A DNA stretch of 64,000 nucleotides from Ligustrum vulgare (lineage: Eukaryota > Streptophyta > Magnoliopsida > Lamiales > Oleaceae), in the NCBI GenBank assembly GCA_963555705.1, contig OY743174.1, forward strand, positions 63,138,234 through 63,202,233, written 5' to 3'. The notes below the pieces were generated by a model, which saw only the letters and a list, made by a program, of their open reading frames with translations, made no database searches and had not been told where the DNA came from. A program made the translations under genes and the position numbers. This document shows positions 9,250-21,517 of the stretch, piece after piece (within the stretch, counting starts at the first letter, position 1; every line of letters begins with the position of its first letter).

Positions 9250-12200
9250 CTGAGAATCATAAGGGGTTCTGTGGAATCTGATGGAATATGAAAAAAGTAA
9301 ATTCTATTATCCATTTCACATAAAAATATCTATTCTTTGGAGGGTTTTTGGAGGGTGACGAGAAAAAAAGAAGATGGAATACACGCAGCAGAACCGAACA
9401 AGGCATCTGAGTCACGAACACAAAAGAAAATGCATGGCGTAAGCAAATGGAATAATTATTTCTGTCTCAAAAATAATTATAAGTACTTACGCATATATAA
9501 ATTATATTGTGCATAATCCACCAACCTTATTGCGTACATTTTTTTTAAAAAAGAAGATATTGTGTGATTTTTCATTTATGATCTCTTCTGGTCCTGGATA
9601 AGCAAGCCACTGGGAAGGCAGACTGTGCTCTACTTTTGTACATAATCAAGATTCGTGTTTGTGTTTAGATATTATATTAGTTGCATTTTTTTTTTTTTTT
9701 TTAATTAAGATGCTTTATTAAGATTCAATTTTAGGGTATCTTTTGCCTGTATCCCGATTAGCTTGACAAGACACGATCATCTCGAATCACTCTAATGGTC
9801 TTGAAACTGTGATATACCACGATTGTGGGTGTCTGATCATCAAATCTATCATTAAGATGGACTTTGACCTTGATTCAATACTTTCTTAGCTTTGACTATA
9901 AATGAGTGGGGTGTATATAACACATCTCACGAAGTGCATGCACGAAGCTAGCCTATGCTTGACATCTCTAAATTAAATCTGAGTTGATTCTATTTTATCT
10001 TTTTTGTTTAAAGAAAAATGATAAAACAGTTCAAAATATCTTGTTTTGAATAGAGAGTAGCACGAGACGGAGGCATACAATCTAGTATCGTATCATATAT
10101 CATATCATATCAAAAGTAAAGTAAAGTAAAATAAAATTGAAAAACCCAAATATAATTGTATAGCAAAAATGTCATAAAAAAAAAAAAAAATGATCAAGTG
10201 GAGCACCAAGTTTGAAATGGATGTCTAATCATCTTCAATTCTTGTCTACGGTGATCACCTTGTACAGTTCCTTCCACTCCGCAACCGGAATTCGAATCGC
10301 GTATCAATGGAATTTTCACATTACGACATCATGCCTATCTTGCCGGCCATATGCACCACCGCTTTTTTCAAGAATAATTGTCACATAATCTCTAATAATT
10401 TTACCTATTAAATGGACCTTGCCATAATTTAATAACACGAAATTCAACATATATATTGTATCAAAGCATGATCTTACAGCGAGATACATGTTCTTAATTT
10501 CTCCATGAACCTTCGCTTAAACCAATTTTTTCCGTATTTTCATTCTCCGTGTTATTCCCCAGTTTTGAGGCTTGGTTTCTTGGTTCCTAAATTGTCATTT
10601 AAAAAAATAAAATAAGCAAAATAGAAATTAACCCAAATAACTCGCAATGATAATGAAAAGCACTCGTTTGGAGTGAATGGACTGGTTTTGTAGATGAATT
10701 GACAAATTATGAGGTCATGTATATTATTAGACTAGATGTTGAAGTTATAATTTTCAATTTTCCTAATCGAAATTGTAGATCCATTCCAATTTCTATAACA
10801 ATGTGGGGGAGGAAGAGTGGGTGTAAATTATTTTTATTAGAAATATAAAATTAACCATAGGAGGCAATCAAAATCATTGTCGTTTTAATGTTAATAGACA
10901 CTTCTTCGCTCAAAACAATATCATTTTAATTATTAAATTTAGTGATTAAAATTTTTGAAGCAATGAGATCTTGGCATTCTTATTTTTTATTTTTTTTATT
11001 TTTTTTAAAGGACAATTTGGTGGTATTTTCTTTAGAAAACTCTACAAAATGGTATAAAAGAAAGAATATCATGGATCGAATCAAAAGTAAATTGCCAATA
11101 AATTATTCTTATAGTTAAATATTCCCCAACACAAAAAGTTATTAAAATTATACGGAATTATCTCTCTCAAACCCTCTAGTATCGTATCAAAAATATTATT
11201 CAGGTTTTATTGCGCTCACAATATTATATTCTTTATACATATCATAAAAAAAATTATGTTGATGCTAAATTTAGATTTTCCTCTCTATTACGTAACTATA
11301 GAAAGAAAAAGAACACTTCAATATTGAAATTTGACCTACAATTTCCACCAAAAAAATTGGCAAGAAGAATGTGAAAATATTCTAAATTTCTTTGCTAGCC
11401 TTTCCTTTCCACCTATTTAAATTATATCATTTGCATATTTTGCTTTTACTTAGAGGAACGAACTAATTAGATAAATGGTAAGCATTGCTCAATTTTATTC
11501 TCTTCCCCTCCAACTAAGATGCCCTTTTATTTTGCACGTTTTGAGGCAATTTTCAACCATATCCACGTACCTTGATGGGTATAGCTGGTAGAGATGACAA
11601 ATAAATGATTATAATGGTTTTTTCTGAAAAACAGGTATTGAATTTCTTTTCAAAGCTTTGTAATCTAGGGTGAATTAAAAAATATGCTAGCTACAACTTT
11701 ATTAACCATAAATCAAATTTCTCTACATTGTGTTTGACGCTTGTCATATGCTAGATTGCTTTCTTGAAAAGGAAGCCACATGTTTCTTATTGATAACTTG
11801 TGGATTGTTGTTAATCTTGCTCTTTTCGCTATCAACTAAGATTAGATATCATGAATTCTTCACGTTTTTTCCCAAAATAAAAAATAAAAAAAATTGAGAC
11901 GCATTTAGAGAAATGTTACCAAGTCACAAAAATAATCGTTATCAAATACTCAAATATTCTATTATATGAAATTATTGCAATATTATAGAATTTATCACTC
12001 TCCTAACACTCAAGTATCATGCGGAAAATACCATCTAAGCTTTTTATTATATATATACACCACCACTAAAATGATAAATTTATATTAGCTTCTCTAGCAC
12101 GTATTTAAAAAAAAAAAATAAATAAATAAATTATAATGAATGTATGTTCTTAGTTTGACTTAAATTTTCCTCCAAATTTTAGCAGAATATAAAAATATCC

Positions 12201-13516
12201 TTTCCTTTCCACCATTTTTAATAATCATTCTTGACACGGATCAAGGTTAATAATCATTTTCAACTCATGATCAAAATGACCTTGGTGAAACACTCAAGAT
12301 TTTTCACTAAGAGCATATCCTCTGAAGATTGACTTAGTTGGGGAGAAGAAAATAGATGGGGAGAGAAAAATTGAAACTGTGAGAGAAAAAGAAAATTGAT
12401 GTGAGAGAATAAATAAATATAATAAAACTCAAAAACAATAATTAAAAAATAGCTACAGCTATGAGAAAGAAATGGACAGCCCTCTCTACATTTTATTATT
12501 TTTTACTGTCACCACATTTTGTTTTCAAATCAATTTCATCACCTTCACATTCAAAATAGATAGCCCGTTCGTCACCTTCACATTCAAAATAGATAGCCCA
12601 TTAAAGATGTTCTAACTTCAGATATAAAACTATTGAAAGTCTTTCAAAAAAAGTCTATTGGTAATTGTTAATATTATTACTTACGCAATTTTTCACACTC
12701 ACAATATAAATACCTCTTGATTGCAAAATTTTTTGTTGCGTCTCAAAATAACACGCATTGAATCTATTAAACAAGACAGGATGATAAATAAATGTCTTGC
12801 TAGATTTATTCTTTTATTTTATCTAAAATCACGTCGAATTGAAGTAGTGAAAATCTTATATAGTACAATAATCCATTAGATCAGCACTAAGAAAATGCTT
12901 TTAGTTAATAATTGAGCAATTTTATGTGGTGACAATTTTAAATTGGAAAATCATCCAATTCTATGAATCATGGATTCATGATAATAATAAGCGACATTAT
13001 TATATTTATTACACACCATTCTTCCATGCACGAGCAATAATTTTTATTATTTTAAACCACTTAATCACTCGATGGAAAGTTTTGACACAAACACATATTA
13101 TATTTTATTATTAATAATAATAAGAAAAGATTATGAAATTTAAGAAAGAGACGTCGTGTTGAAGAAAATAAAAGCAAACGATTACGTCCAAAACTTCAAG
13201 TTTCATTTTTTTTCCCCACATCGAAAAGCAAAGATTAGATGGTGCCCATTTGACCATTTCTTATTATTTATTTAACCAAGTCACTTATTCATCAAGTGAT
13301 TGAATATATGTTTATGGATTCTAATTTCTAATAGGATATCTTTTATTTAAATTTCACTGACCGCATGTGGCCTTGCATTGGTTGAATCTTTTTAGAATCA
13401 TTTGCATGCCTTCAAAAGATTTTGGTGGACAATTTATTTTTCTTACTTCATAGGTAATCACGAAATTAATAATCTAAAAGGAAATTAAGAAATAAATATA
13501 ATTGCTATAAAGACTG
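9250..13516. other. AT-rich intergenic region
   Basis: No gene-like frame was found. It holds poly-A/T runs (about 9690-9710, 10168-10182, 12108-12118). A possible decayed MITE lies at about 12309-12615 (ends resembling GAGCAT...ATGTTC), with a 33-bp tandem duplication inside it at 12539-12571 and 12572-12604. The ORF at 12926-13114 has no recognisable domain and lies in low-complexity sequence. Confidence 0.5.
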
Positions 13517-13861
13517 TGTTAAGATTTGGGAGTCCATCTTAAAATGTTATAACATTATTAAAAGGAGTAGCTCAAACTCTTATAAATTGATCTATGTTTT
13601 AATCTTTATTCGACCTGAAATTTTATCCCTTAACATACTCCCCTCAAGATGTTTGCTCGTTTGAGCAGACCAATCTCGATATCCGTGTGTTCGTTTTTTA
13701 ATCTTCATTGGATTGAATTGCTCGTTAGAACTTAAAGGACTCTGATACCAAGTTAAGATTTAGGGTTCATCTTAAAAAGTCAACCTTTTTAAGAGGAGTA
13801 ATCCAAACTCAACTGAACTATATTTTCATTTTTATTCGATGTGAAATTTTATTCATTAACA
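13517..13861 (-). mobile_element. TRIM (terminal-repeat retrotransposon in miniature), 345 bp
   Basis: Two direct terminal repeats (13517-13635, starting TGTTAAGATTTGGGAGT and ending CCCTTAACA; 13751-13861, starting AGTTAAGATTTAGGGT and ending CATTAACA) flank about 115 bp. Read on the minus strand, TGGTATCAGAGTCC (13750-13737), the initiator-tRNA-Met primer-binding site, abuts the 5' LTR. A purine tract CTTGAGGGGAG (about 13652-13640) abuts the 3' LTR. The element has no coding capacity. The flanks GACTG (13512-13516) and GATTA (13862-13866) are a poor match for a 5-bp TSD. Confidence 0.8.
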
Positions 13862-14573
13862 GATTATTACATAAAGTCGATAGGTTAGACTAAACAATAC
13901 TAAAATACAAAAAATAATTATCGACAGTCGAGTGGACGTTGTAGAATACTACGTCGTACTCTCAAATTTTGAAGAACTCATTTCATTAATAAGAAATTAA
14001 CAAGCTTTTTGTGAGTGCAAATTAAGAAGAAAATGGAGCTTCCTTTTCCATCCAAGAGAAAGACTTTTAGCCACAAAATTGATATGACCATACTTTTTCA
14101 GACTGTATTGCTTGACCAGGAACTTTTTAAACTTCGATTCTTATAACACGAACAAAAAGGTTCTTCTTTTTTTTTTTTTTTTTTTTTTTTTTGGAGTTTT
14201 TAGCTTTATTAAGAATTAATGGACCCTAATAATTCAGTATTTAATTGTGATTTAAGTACTGATCATATTTAAAACCCATTCCCTTATTGATATTATAAAT
14301 AAAAAAGTATATGACTATCACTAATCATCACTATCACTAATTATCATCACTATCACTAATCACTAAAAGTATGGATATGTAAGAATCTTTTAATTGTCAA
14401 TTATATCCTTACTTCTATTTTTTTATGTCTATAATACCCTTAATTAAAAAAGAAATTATATTTTTACATAAATAAATGTCGAATGACTTTTCAAATGATT
14501 TTGATTTAATTAAACAATAAAATCAAATTTCAATATAATGTCCTTATATTCAATGCATATAATTTATAAAATA
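13862..14573. other. Intergenic, poly-T tract
   Basis: No coding sequence. A poly-T tract of more than 20 bases lies at about 14168-14192 and a degenerate 'CACTATCACTAATCA' repeat at about 14308-14366. Confidence 0.5.
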
Positions 14574-14794
14574 CTCATTCCGTCTCAATTATATAGGTTT
14601 ATTTAACTTTTAATTTTTGTAAAGAAAATTCTCAACTTACCTTTATTTAAGTATCAAAACTATTATTATTAAAAGTAATTAATAGGGGTACATTTGTAAA
14701 TAAACAAAATAAATACTTCTCAATAAAGAAACATGTCTATATAATTGAACAAGAGCAAAAGAAAAGACGACATATATAATTGAGACGGAGGGAC
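14574..14794. mobile_element. Stowaway MITE (Tc1/mariner type), 221 bp
   Basis: The terminal inverted repeats pair CTCATTCCGTCTCAATTATA (left) with the reverse complement of ATATAATTGAGACGGAGGGAC (right), the well-known plant 'CTCCCTCCGTCTC' end. TA dinucleotides at 14572-14573 and 14795-14796 are the expected target-site duplication. Non-coding. Confidence 0.85.
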
Positions 14795-15821
14795 TATGTT
14801 TATTGATAACACTTTTCAATTTTATACTAAATTGTAATTCAATACATATGTTGATACAATTATAAAACTGTATCATTACAAGTTTACAACATAAATCAAA
14901 CATAGACGTAATTTTTTTATACAATACAAGATTTTGATAATATTATAGCAGAACAAAGATAATCTCACAATAATAATAGTATGGAGAGGGTTAAAATAAT
15001 CAACAAGATGAATAATTGGTAATCTACAATTTATGTCAAAATGAATACATTTTAAAACCAATAACTTTTCATTTTATTATTATTATTAATCAAGCGCAAT
15101 AAGATGTAAGTTATTTAAATATATTTATAGATAAATAAGTATTCAATCTTCACTTATATAATGAACGTAGTTAAACCCCCATTTGATGTGTTGATTTTAA
15201 TCTAGGTTTTAATTTAAGTCAATATTAACAATTAATTTCAAACAAATATTTTATGGAACCTAGAAATTTTTAACCACACAAATTCATCAACTTCTTTCAA
15301 AATCTAATAAAAAACTGATTTAAATCCTTATCAAATGAAAAATAAATCCCACTTATTCAAATCTGACAAATAAATGAAAATATTTTTATGGTTCAAACGC
15401 ATTTTCAACGTCTTCTCAAATTTTCGTTTTGCTGCATATATGTCATGATATACACTTAATAATTGAGAAAAATTGAAAATGCCTATTACAAAATTTACTC
15501 ATAAGTTAATAAATAAATAATAATTAGTCGAGTAATTTTCATATGAATAATTATTTTCACCATTAAAGTTAAAATTAGTAATAAAAATTAATTTGACATG
15601 GACATAAGAGTTTAAAAAGATTCTACCTAAGACGATTTAGTATGAATACTCCTTAATATACCTTAATACTTTATATCATAAATAATAATGTATTATTTAT
15701 TATACTTTATATTCAATGAGTTATAATTATATTTATATAACATAATGATTTTAATAATTTTCATTTTATATTTTATTACATTTTAGATATAAAATATAAG
15801 TTCTTTTATAGCGTACATAAG
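14795..15821. other. AT-rich intergenic region ending in a Helitron terminus
   Basis: No credible gene. At 15175-15345 there is a decayed PIF-like MITE (ends resembling CCCCCATTTGATG and TTATCAAATG). The rest is AT-rich and is probably Helitron body, because a Helitron 3' end follows, but the 5' TC end could not be placed. Confidence 0.4.
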
Positions 15822-15849
15822 ACGTGCGAAGCACGTGATGGAATACTAG
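15822..15849 (+). mobile_element. Helitron 3' terminus (hairpin plus CTAG)
   Basis: The hairpin ACGTGCGAAGCACGT at 15822-15836 is followed nine bases later by CTAG at 15846-15849, and the next base is T. This is the 3' structure of plant Helitrons, which insert between A and T and end in CTRR after a short hairpin. The mirror-image structure occurs on the other strand at 55338-55364. Confidence 0.65.
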
Positions 15850-16246
15850 TAGAGATAAAAGTAGGATTATCATAATTAAAATCAATATTAATGTGCTTAA
15901 AACATATTTATATTTATATATACAAAATATAGTTAAATCGTGTCCCTCGATCAATATACACGGATCGATTGCATAAAGAAATGAGCATATAATATAAATT
16001 TTGGTACTGTCGACATAAGTTTATAGTCCAATTTGAATGCTACTTGAAAACCAAAAATTAATTAAAATGTGAATTGTGTGAACCATCGATGAAGCAACTG
16101 TACGATGTTGTTTTGGGGGGTCTGAATTATTGAATAAAAAGCAAGAGAAGAGTGGAAAATCCTCTGTAAAATGAATGGCAAAAGGTAAGTGGAATACACA
16201 TATTTCACCACCTCCTTATTTAGCATTGAATAAAGGAAGAAAAGCT
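15850..16246. other. Intergenic, nothing recognised
   Basis: AT-rich, without ORFs, repeats or motifs that I can support. Confidence 0.4.
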
Positions 16247-16572
16247 CTCAGGGCATAGCTCAAGTGATGAAAGGTAAAGGTGGAAAACTTCAGTCTTGTT
16301 TGTAGTTAACGAGTGAGGGTTCGATTCTTGAAAAATGGAAGAGGCCTTTGGCAAGCTTTGTTAAAGGGCAAGTCTTCAACCTTGCACCATTTGAAGCACA
16401 TCCCGCAACTTATATCATTTACTAAGGTTCATGACAGCTAACGGGTGAGAGTTCGATTCTTGAAAAAATAAAGAGACCTTTGGCAAGTATTGTTAAAGGA
16501 CAGGTCTTCAACCTTGCGCCACTCGAGGCATATCCTGCTACTTACATCATTTATTAAGGCTCATAGTAGGAC
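16247..16572 (+). repeat. SINE-like element with a tandemly duplicated body
   Basis: A pol III-like A box (CATAGCTCAAGTG, about 16253-16265) and B box (GGGTTCGATTC, 16317-16327) head the element. The body at about 16304-16438 ('GAGGCCTTTGGCAAG', 'GTCTTCAACCTTGC', 'ACTAAGG') is repeated at about 16437-16572 with a second B-box-like GAGTTCGATTC. The A-to-B spacing is longer than in a tRNA, so a tRNA-derived SINE is likely but not certain. No functional tRNA fold was found. Confidence 0.45.
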
Positions 16573-17804
16573 AAGTGAGGACCATTGAGGTTGCGGTTCA
16601 ATCTTTTTTGAATAATGAAAGAAATTAACGTAAGTTCTCGGAATGAAAGATTGAGGCCTTCTTTCGCTCCACATTTCACCAACTATGATTTGAAGAGCTT
16701 TAATTAATTCAGATAATTAATTAATTTGAGTTAATTCTACTTAATAATCTATCACTCTCAAACAACCCTAAGATTCTATTTCCTTCTTAATTGAATGGCA
16801 TGTTTATGCTTCTTTACAAGTCAGTGCAACATTGATATGATATTGTGACCAATAATATGTTACCAATATCATATACAACCTTCTTATTGGTCACATCCAG
16901 TGACGGAGCTAAGAATGAAATGTTGCGCGTTCGAAACAAAACTTGAAGGAGGGGCGCCCCCTCTCCCGCCAAATTTTTTTTGGCATTCATTACTTTAATT
17001 TAATATGAAATAATAGACTCGTTTCTAACACTTAATAAAACAAAATGACTAAAAATAAGTAAATTAAATTGATAGATCAAAAAGAATTCCATGCAAAAAC
17101 AATCTTTCTATCTATAATTTGCACCCTTACTCAGTAATGGCTGAACAAATACGAAGCCGGTTAAGAATACTCCAGTTCACACTGATCAAAAAAAAAAAAG
17201 AATACTCCAGTTCACTGCACCATTGCAAGCCAATCTGCAGTCAAATGAAAAAATAACCAGGCTTCGCACAGTCCAAAAATTATCTGTAGAAAATCAATGA
17301 TGTTATTGGTGACAAGTTCTTGAATACTTTTGGTCGTCACAAAAGATCTATAGATGCCTGCATAAGCAAAGTTCACTTCATGGAATAAAATAAGGAAAAA
17401 GTAATAAATACAAACCTAAAACTATCACTTTTTAAGACTATCACTTTTTAAAACTAGCAATCTTAAAAAATTTCTTTTAAAAATTAGGTGTTAATTAATA
17501 ATTAATAAATATAATATTGTATAATATAAAAATAATTATTCATTATATACTAAATTAAAACTAGTATAATATTTAAATAAAAAAAAATCATCAAACAATG
17601 ACTTGTGTCCGTTCATCACACTTCCCCCACCCACCCACCCACCCACCCAAAAAAATGATTTTTTCTTATACTTTTCCGCACTCCATCCACCCCCACCCGC
17701 CCCCGAACCTACCTCGCCATCCGGCTAGCCAACCAACCACCCCACCCCACCCCACCCCACCCAAAAAATAATTTTTCTTCTATTTTTCCTGCTGTAACTA
17801 TTGC

Positions 17805-20419
17805 TGTAGCGTCCCGATTTCTAAATGTCCGGTTCACCACGTCATCGTCTGGTCTAAACTTTTAAATAATATTTTAGCGGAAGAAATAGCTGAAGATTCA
17901 TTTTTGGCAATATTAAATAAATTGTAATGGTCGATAAAATTTGAAAACATTTATGAAACAATTCAAAATAATAAATCGAACCATTAATATTAAAAACATT
18001 TGATAATGTCATAAATTCTCAAATAATTGAAAATTTCAAAAAATATCCAACGTTTGGAAAATACGGATCATCAAAATAAGATTTTCAATTATTTAACGAC
18101 TATTACCACAATCGTCCATCACTTGCCACCCACTCCCAAATCTGCAAATATTATTAAAATAGAAATGAGCATTTCATAGAAATACTCAATAGACTCATCG
18201 CCAAATAATTAATCTACATTATAATTGAACACATAAATGCATGCTTTTTAGAAATCATAGAATGTGGGTAGTCTCTTCTCGTGCATTAAAGCACATGTCT
18301 TCTCTCTGAAAAATCATAGGTTCTTTAAAATCATCGGGTGTGGGTAGTCTCGTCTCGTGCACTTAAGGCACGTAAGTTATGCATAACATCATCATTTATC
18401 TTGCAAGATATTCTATTCTTTCTTTCTTATGCATAAAAGCATATAATTTATGACAAGCATAACAATATAAATATTTCCGAATAAATACATTCTCGTCTCT
18501 TTTCATGAAATAAATTTCACATAATTCACGTAACATACACATTCATATGCAATCATAATTTAAATCAATTAATAGGGGCGAGTCTACCTTAAATTTAACG
18601 AGTGTGGTTGAGCGAAAATGACTTCAATCTTTTAAATCTCCGGACGTCTCATCTAGCCAAATAGAAAATAAGTTAAATTAGTCTTTTGAAATTTATAGTT
18701 TAAAAATGATAAATTAAAATTTAGAGACTGAAATTGTTGATTTTGAAAGTTGGAAGACTAAAATGAATACATTTAAACTTGGGGACTAAAATGAAGTTTT
18801 TCCAAACTTTCAGGACTCGAATAAAATGCTATTAAAATATTCAGGCTGAAAATAACAGATTTTTAAATTAAAGGATAGAGTTTTAAATATTTGAACTCAT
18901 GGGCCGAAATGGAACATTTAGAACATTGGAGGCTAAAATGTAAATTTTTAAAACTTGAGTTGAAACTCAATATAGATTTTAAACTGCAGGGATTGAAATA
19001 ATTGATTTTAAAAAATGAAGGGCCTGTTTAAAACTATTTAAAAACTAAAGGGACTGAAATGATTAGTTTTAAAACCAAAAGGACCGAAATACATAACTTT
19101 AAAACTTGGGGACTAAAAGTGCAATTTCCAAAATTAAAATTATTAAAAACAATTCATCTCTCTTTCTTCATTTTCGCAAAAGCAGAGGAAGGAGGGAGAT
19201 GCGAGCGAGGGGGAGAAATTCGGGGTACTGCTGGTGCCAATCCGCTGGAGATTCCGCGGCGGTATCACCGCCGTCGTGTGGCGGTGACCAAGAGGAAGAG
19301 ATGGTAGCAAAAAGGCGAAGTTTGGTGCTGGTTTGGGGGGGCGGGTAAAATCGAGACTCAGGTGGGGCGATTTCCGGCAAAAAATCCGGTCAAAGCAGTC
19401 GACGATCAAGGTATGTGTTGGGCTTCATCTATTTCTGGGTTTGGAGTTTGATTTTTGGCTGATTTGATGAGGATTTGGAGTTGGGCATTGGAGGCGTTGA
19501 AGGGTTAGTGGTGTTATGTTTGGTAATGTTGGTTGGGTGGTTGATTGGTGTTGGTTGTACCATCGAGGGTTGTGTGGTGTTGTGGAATTGGTTTGGTGGT
19601 GAGTTGGAGGTGGCGGTGGTGGGCTGCGATGAGGCAGTGGAGGTGTGATGTTGGCTCCGGTGGTGTTCGATGATTGAAACGGTGTAAAGGCAGTCGATAG
19701 TGGATGGGTGTTGCAGGCGACAACTGCAGTGGTGGTTGGTGGCGGATGATGATTATGGTGGAAGGCAGTGACCGGTTTTTCTTGTGGTGGATGAAGGTGA
19801 TGCTCGACGGGGATGGTGCACGATGGCTGTTGATCTTAGGCGATGGAGATGGAAGTGGCGGTCGGTGATGCTGGTTGAACATGGCGGTGGGGGTGGCGGC
19901 TGCTGGAACAGAGTTGTGGGGTGTGTCGAGAGAAATGGAGTGGAGGCTGGTTGTTGGAAATCAGAATTGTGGTTGGTGCAGGGAGAGGGGTTGATGATGT
20001 ATAAGGAGTGGGTTGGGTAACATGAGGGAATCTTGACAGGGTATGGGTTGTGTAGTGTGGGATTTGATGTAGTTGGTGGAGGTATGTGTTGAATTTGGGA
20101 TGTTGGGAAAACCAAGAAATGGAACACGAGAAAATGGTACGCGTGAATTCAACTGAGTAGGAAAATGGATCGGATAAAATGAGCTTAACGAAATTTGAAA
20201 TTTAAAAATGATTTTGGAATTAAAGAAAATAAATGAATAAATAAATAAATAATTTTAGAAACTCGAAATTTAATTAAAATCGAATTGAACTCGATATTTC
20301 TCGACTCCGCTAGACGAATACATCGTGACTTTAAATTAGAAATGGGTGAGATTACAGTGACACAATTTTCATAATTTTAAAATATTTATTTAATATGTGA
20401 AAATTTCTTGGTCGCTACC
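17805..20419 (-). mobile_element. 3' LTR of a chromovirus (Ty3-gypsy), about 2.6 kb
   Basis: The LTR starts TGTAGCGTCCCG on the plus strand and ends near GGTCGCTACC at 20411-20419, forming inverted termini. On the minus strand it is preceded by the purine tract TAAGGGGGTAA (20430-20420) and by integrase with a chromodomain, so it is the 3' LTR of a minus-strand element. A homologous solo LTR lies at 25658-28226. The interior has a GC-rich, strand-skewed block at 19180-20130, where the plus strand is GGTGG-rich; the overlapping Pro/His-rich and Trp/Gly-rich frames there are composition artefacts. Confidence 0.75.
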
Positions 20420-20427
20420 TTACCCCC

Positions 20428-20994
20428 TTAAAATAATTTCGTTCTCAAAATTAAACTTACTTGATCTATGATTTTTGGATACTTGGTTAGGATCTCCTCT
20501 TCTCTATCCCAAGTAGCATCATCACTATTGTGTCTACCCCACTGGACTTTGACTAAAGGAATCTCCTTGTTTCTTAATACATGGACTTTTCTCTCTACTA
20601 GGCACATAGGTGCCTCCTCATAAGACAATTTTTCTGAACTGCAATAGACTGATAATTCACCTCATGACTAAGATCATGAATATACTTTCTCAATAAGGAA
20701 ACATGAAAAACATTGTGAACAACTGCAAGTTCTGGTGGCAAAGCCAAATGATAAGCCACATTACTCACTTTCTCTAGTATTTCAAATGGTCCGATGAAAA
20801 GAGGCCTTAATTTCCCTATCTTGCCGAAACGAAAAGTACCCTTCATAGGAGCTACTTTTAAGAACACTTTCTATCCAATCTCGAACTCTAAGTCTTTTCT
20901 TCTTTGATCGGCATATCTTTTGTCTGTCTTGGGCAGCTATAATCCGTAATCTGATCTTCTCGATAGCCTCCACCGTCCGCAAACCACAAAACAA
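20428..20994 (-). pseudogene. Chromovirus integrase C terminus plus chromodomain (frameshifted)
   Basis: Three overlapping minus-strand frames together give the end of a Ty3-gypsy polyprotein. They carry TVEAIEKIRLRIIAAQDRQK, then VAPMKGTFRFGKIGKLRPLF-IGPFEILEKV-NVAYHLALPPEL-VHNVFHVSLLRKY (the conserved integrase C-terminal 'GPF-IL' region), then LRNKEIPLVKVQWGRH-DDATWDREEEI-KYP (a chromodomain). This places the element among chromoviruses, probably the Tekay/Del clade. Frame changes near 20620 and 20900 and truncation at about 20994 mean it is dead. The chromodomain in such elements targets integration to heterochromatin. Confidence 0.85.
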
Positions 20995-21506
20995 CCACCT
21001 GCACCACCCACCTCACACCAAAACCCAAACCATCGCTTGCTTCACAAACCCCGCACATACACCCACACAAGCTCAAATTTATGCGGCAACCCTCGCATCA
21101 ACAAAACAACGCGACCGTTGTACACTAAGTCCAAACCTTAACCCTCACCTCTAGTAGAGGCGACCTTCCAATTTTATGAAGTAGGGCGAGAGAAAGTGAA
21201 TATTTGAGCACTTTTTTTCTTACTCAGTCACTGGTGGGACGTAGATCGGGAGAGAGATACTCAAATAAACAGATACGATAATTTCTTTTGAGGAAGAAAT
21301 GTGATTTTTAATTATGTTTAATTAATTAATTATACAGTAATTAGCACTTGAAAATTAGAAAAAAATTGTTTCCTAACAGAATTATGAATTGCAACTTTGA
21401 GACACAAGGGCCTGTGTAATTTTCCCTAAAATAAAATGGGCTTCCTAGAATTGATAATAATTGGCAAAAATGTTGGGGGCGATCGCTCCCCTTGACTCCA
21501 CCCTTG
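20995..21506. other. Right arm of hAT-like element 2, no coding sequence
   Basis: Contains a C-rich stretch (about 20970-21100) and GGGGGCGATCGCTCCCC close to the right end, a motif also seen in part at 52680. No ORF is supported. Confidence 0.35.
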
Positions 21507-21517
21507 GGCACGCCAGA

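Larger units (their letters stand above)
16898..21506. mobile_element. hAT-like element 2, decayed, 4.6 kb with nested chromovirus sequence
   Basis: The left end CAGTGACGGAGCTAAG resembles the plant hAT 'CAGTGGCGGAGC' terminus. The right end, reverse-complemented, reads CAAGGGTGGAGTCAAG, about 10 of 16 positions alike. The flanking 8-mers GTCACATC (16890-16897) and GGCACGCC (21507-21514) are a decayed 8-bp target duplication. The paralogous copy 2 has the uninterrupted sequence ATTGGGCACGGCAGACC at 23573-23589, supporting an insertion here. Interior: low-complexity CCCACCC at 17625-17765, a chromovirus LTR and integrase end, then 20995-21506 without coding sequence. Confidence 0.55.

Noticed and set aside
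16440..16460. Second B box taken as a separate tRNA gene
   Set aside because: No A box at correct spacing and no cloverleaf; it is the duplicated SINE-like body.
17625..17765. CCCACCC tract as a functional promoter
   Set aside because: Simple-sequence expansion within a decayed hAT-like element, with no transcript structure downstream.
19514..20127. 122-aa and 124-aa Pro/His/Thr-rich minus-strand ORFs
   Set aside because: They are read from the skewed GC-rich part of the chromovirus LTR and overlap in different frames; composition artefacts.
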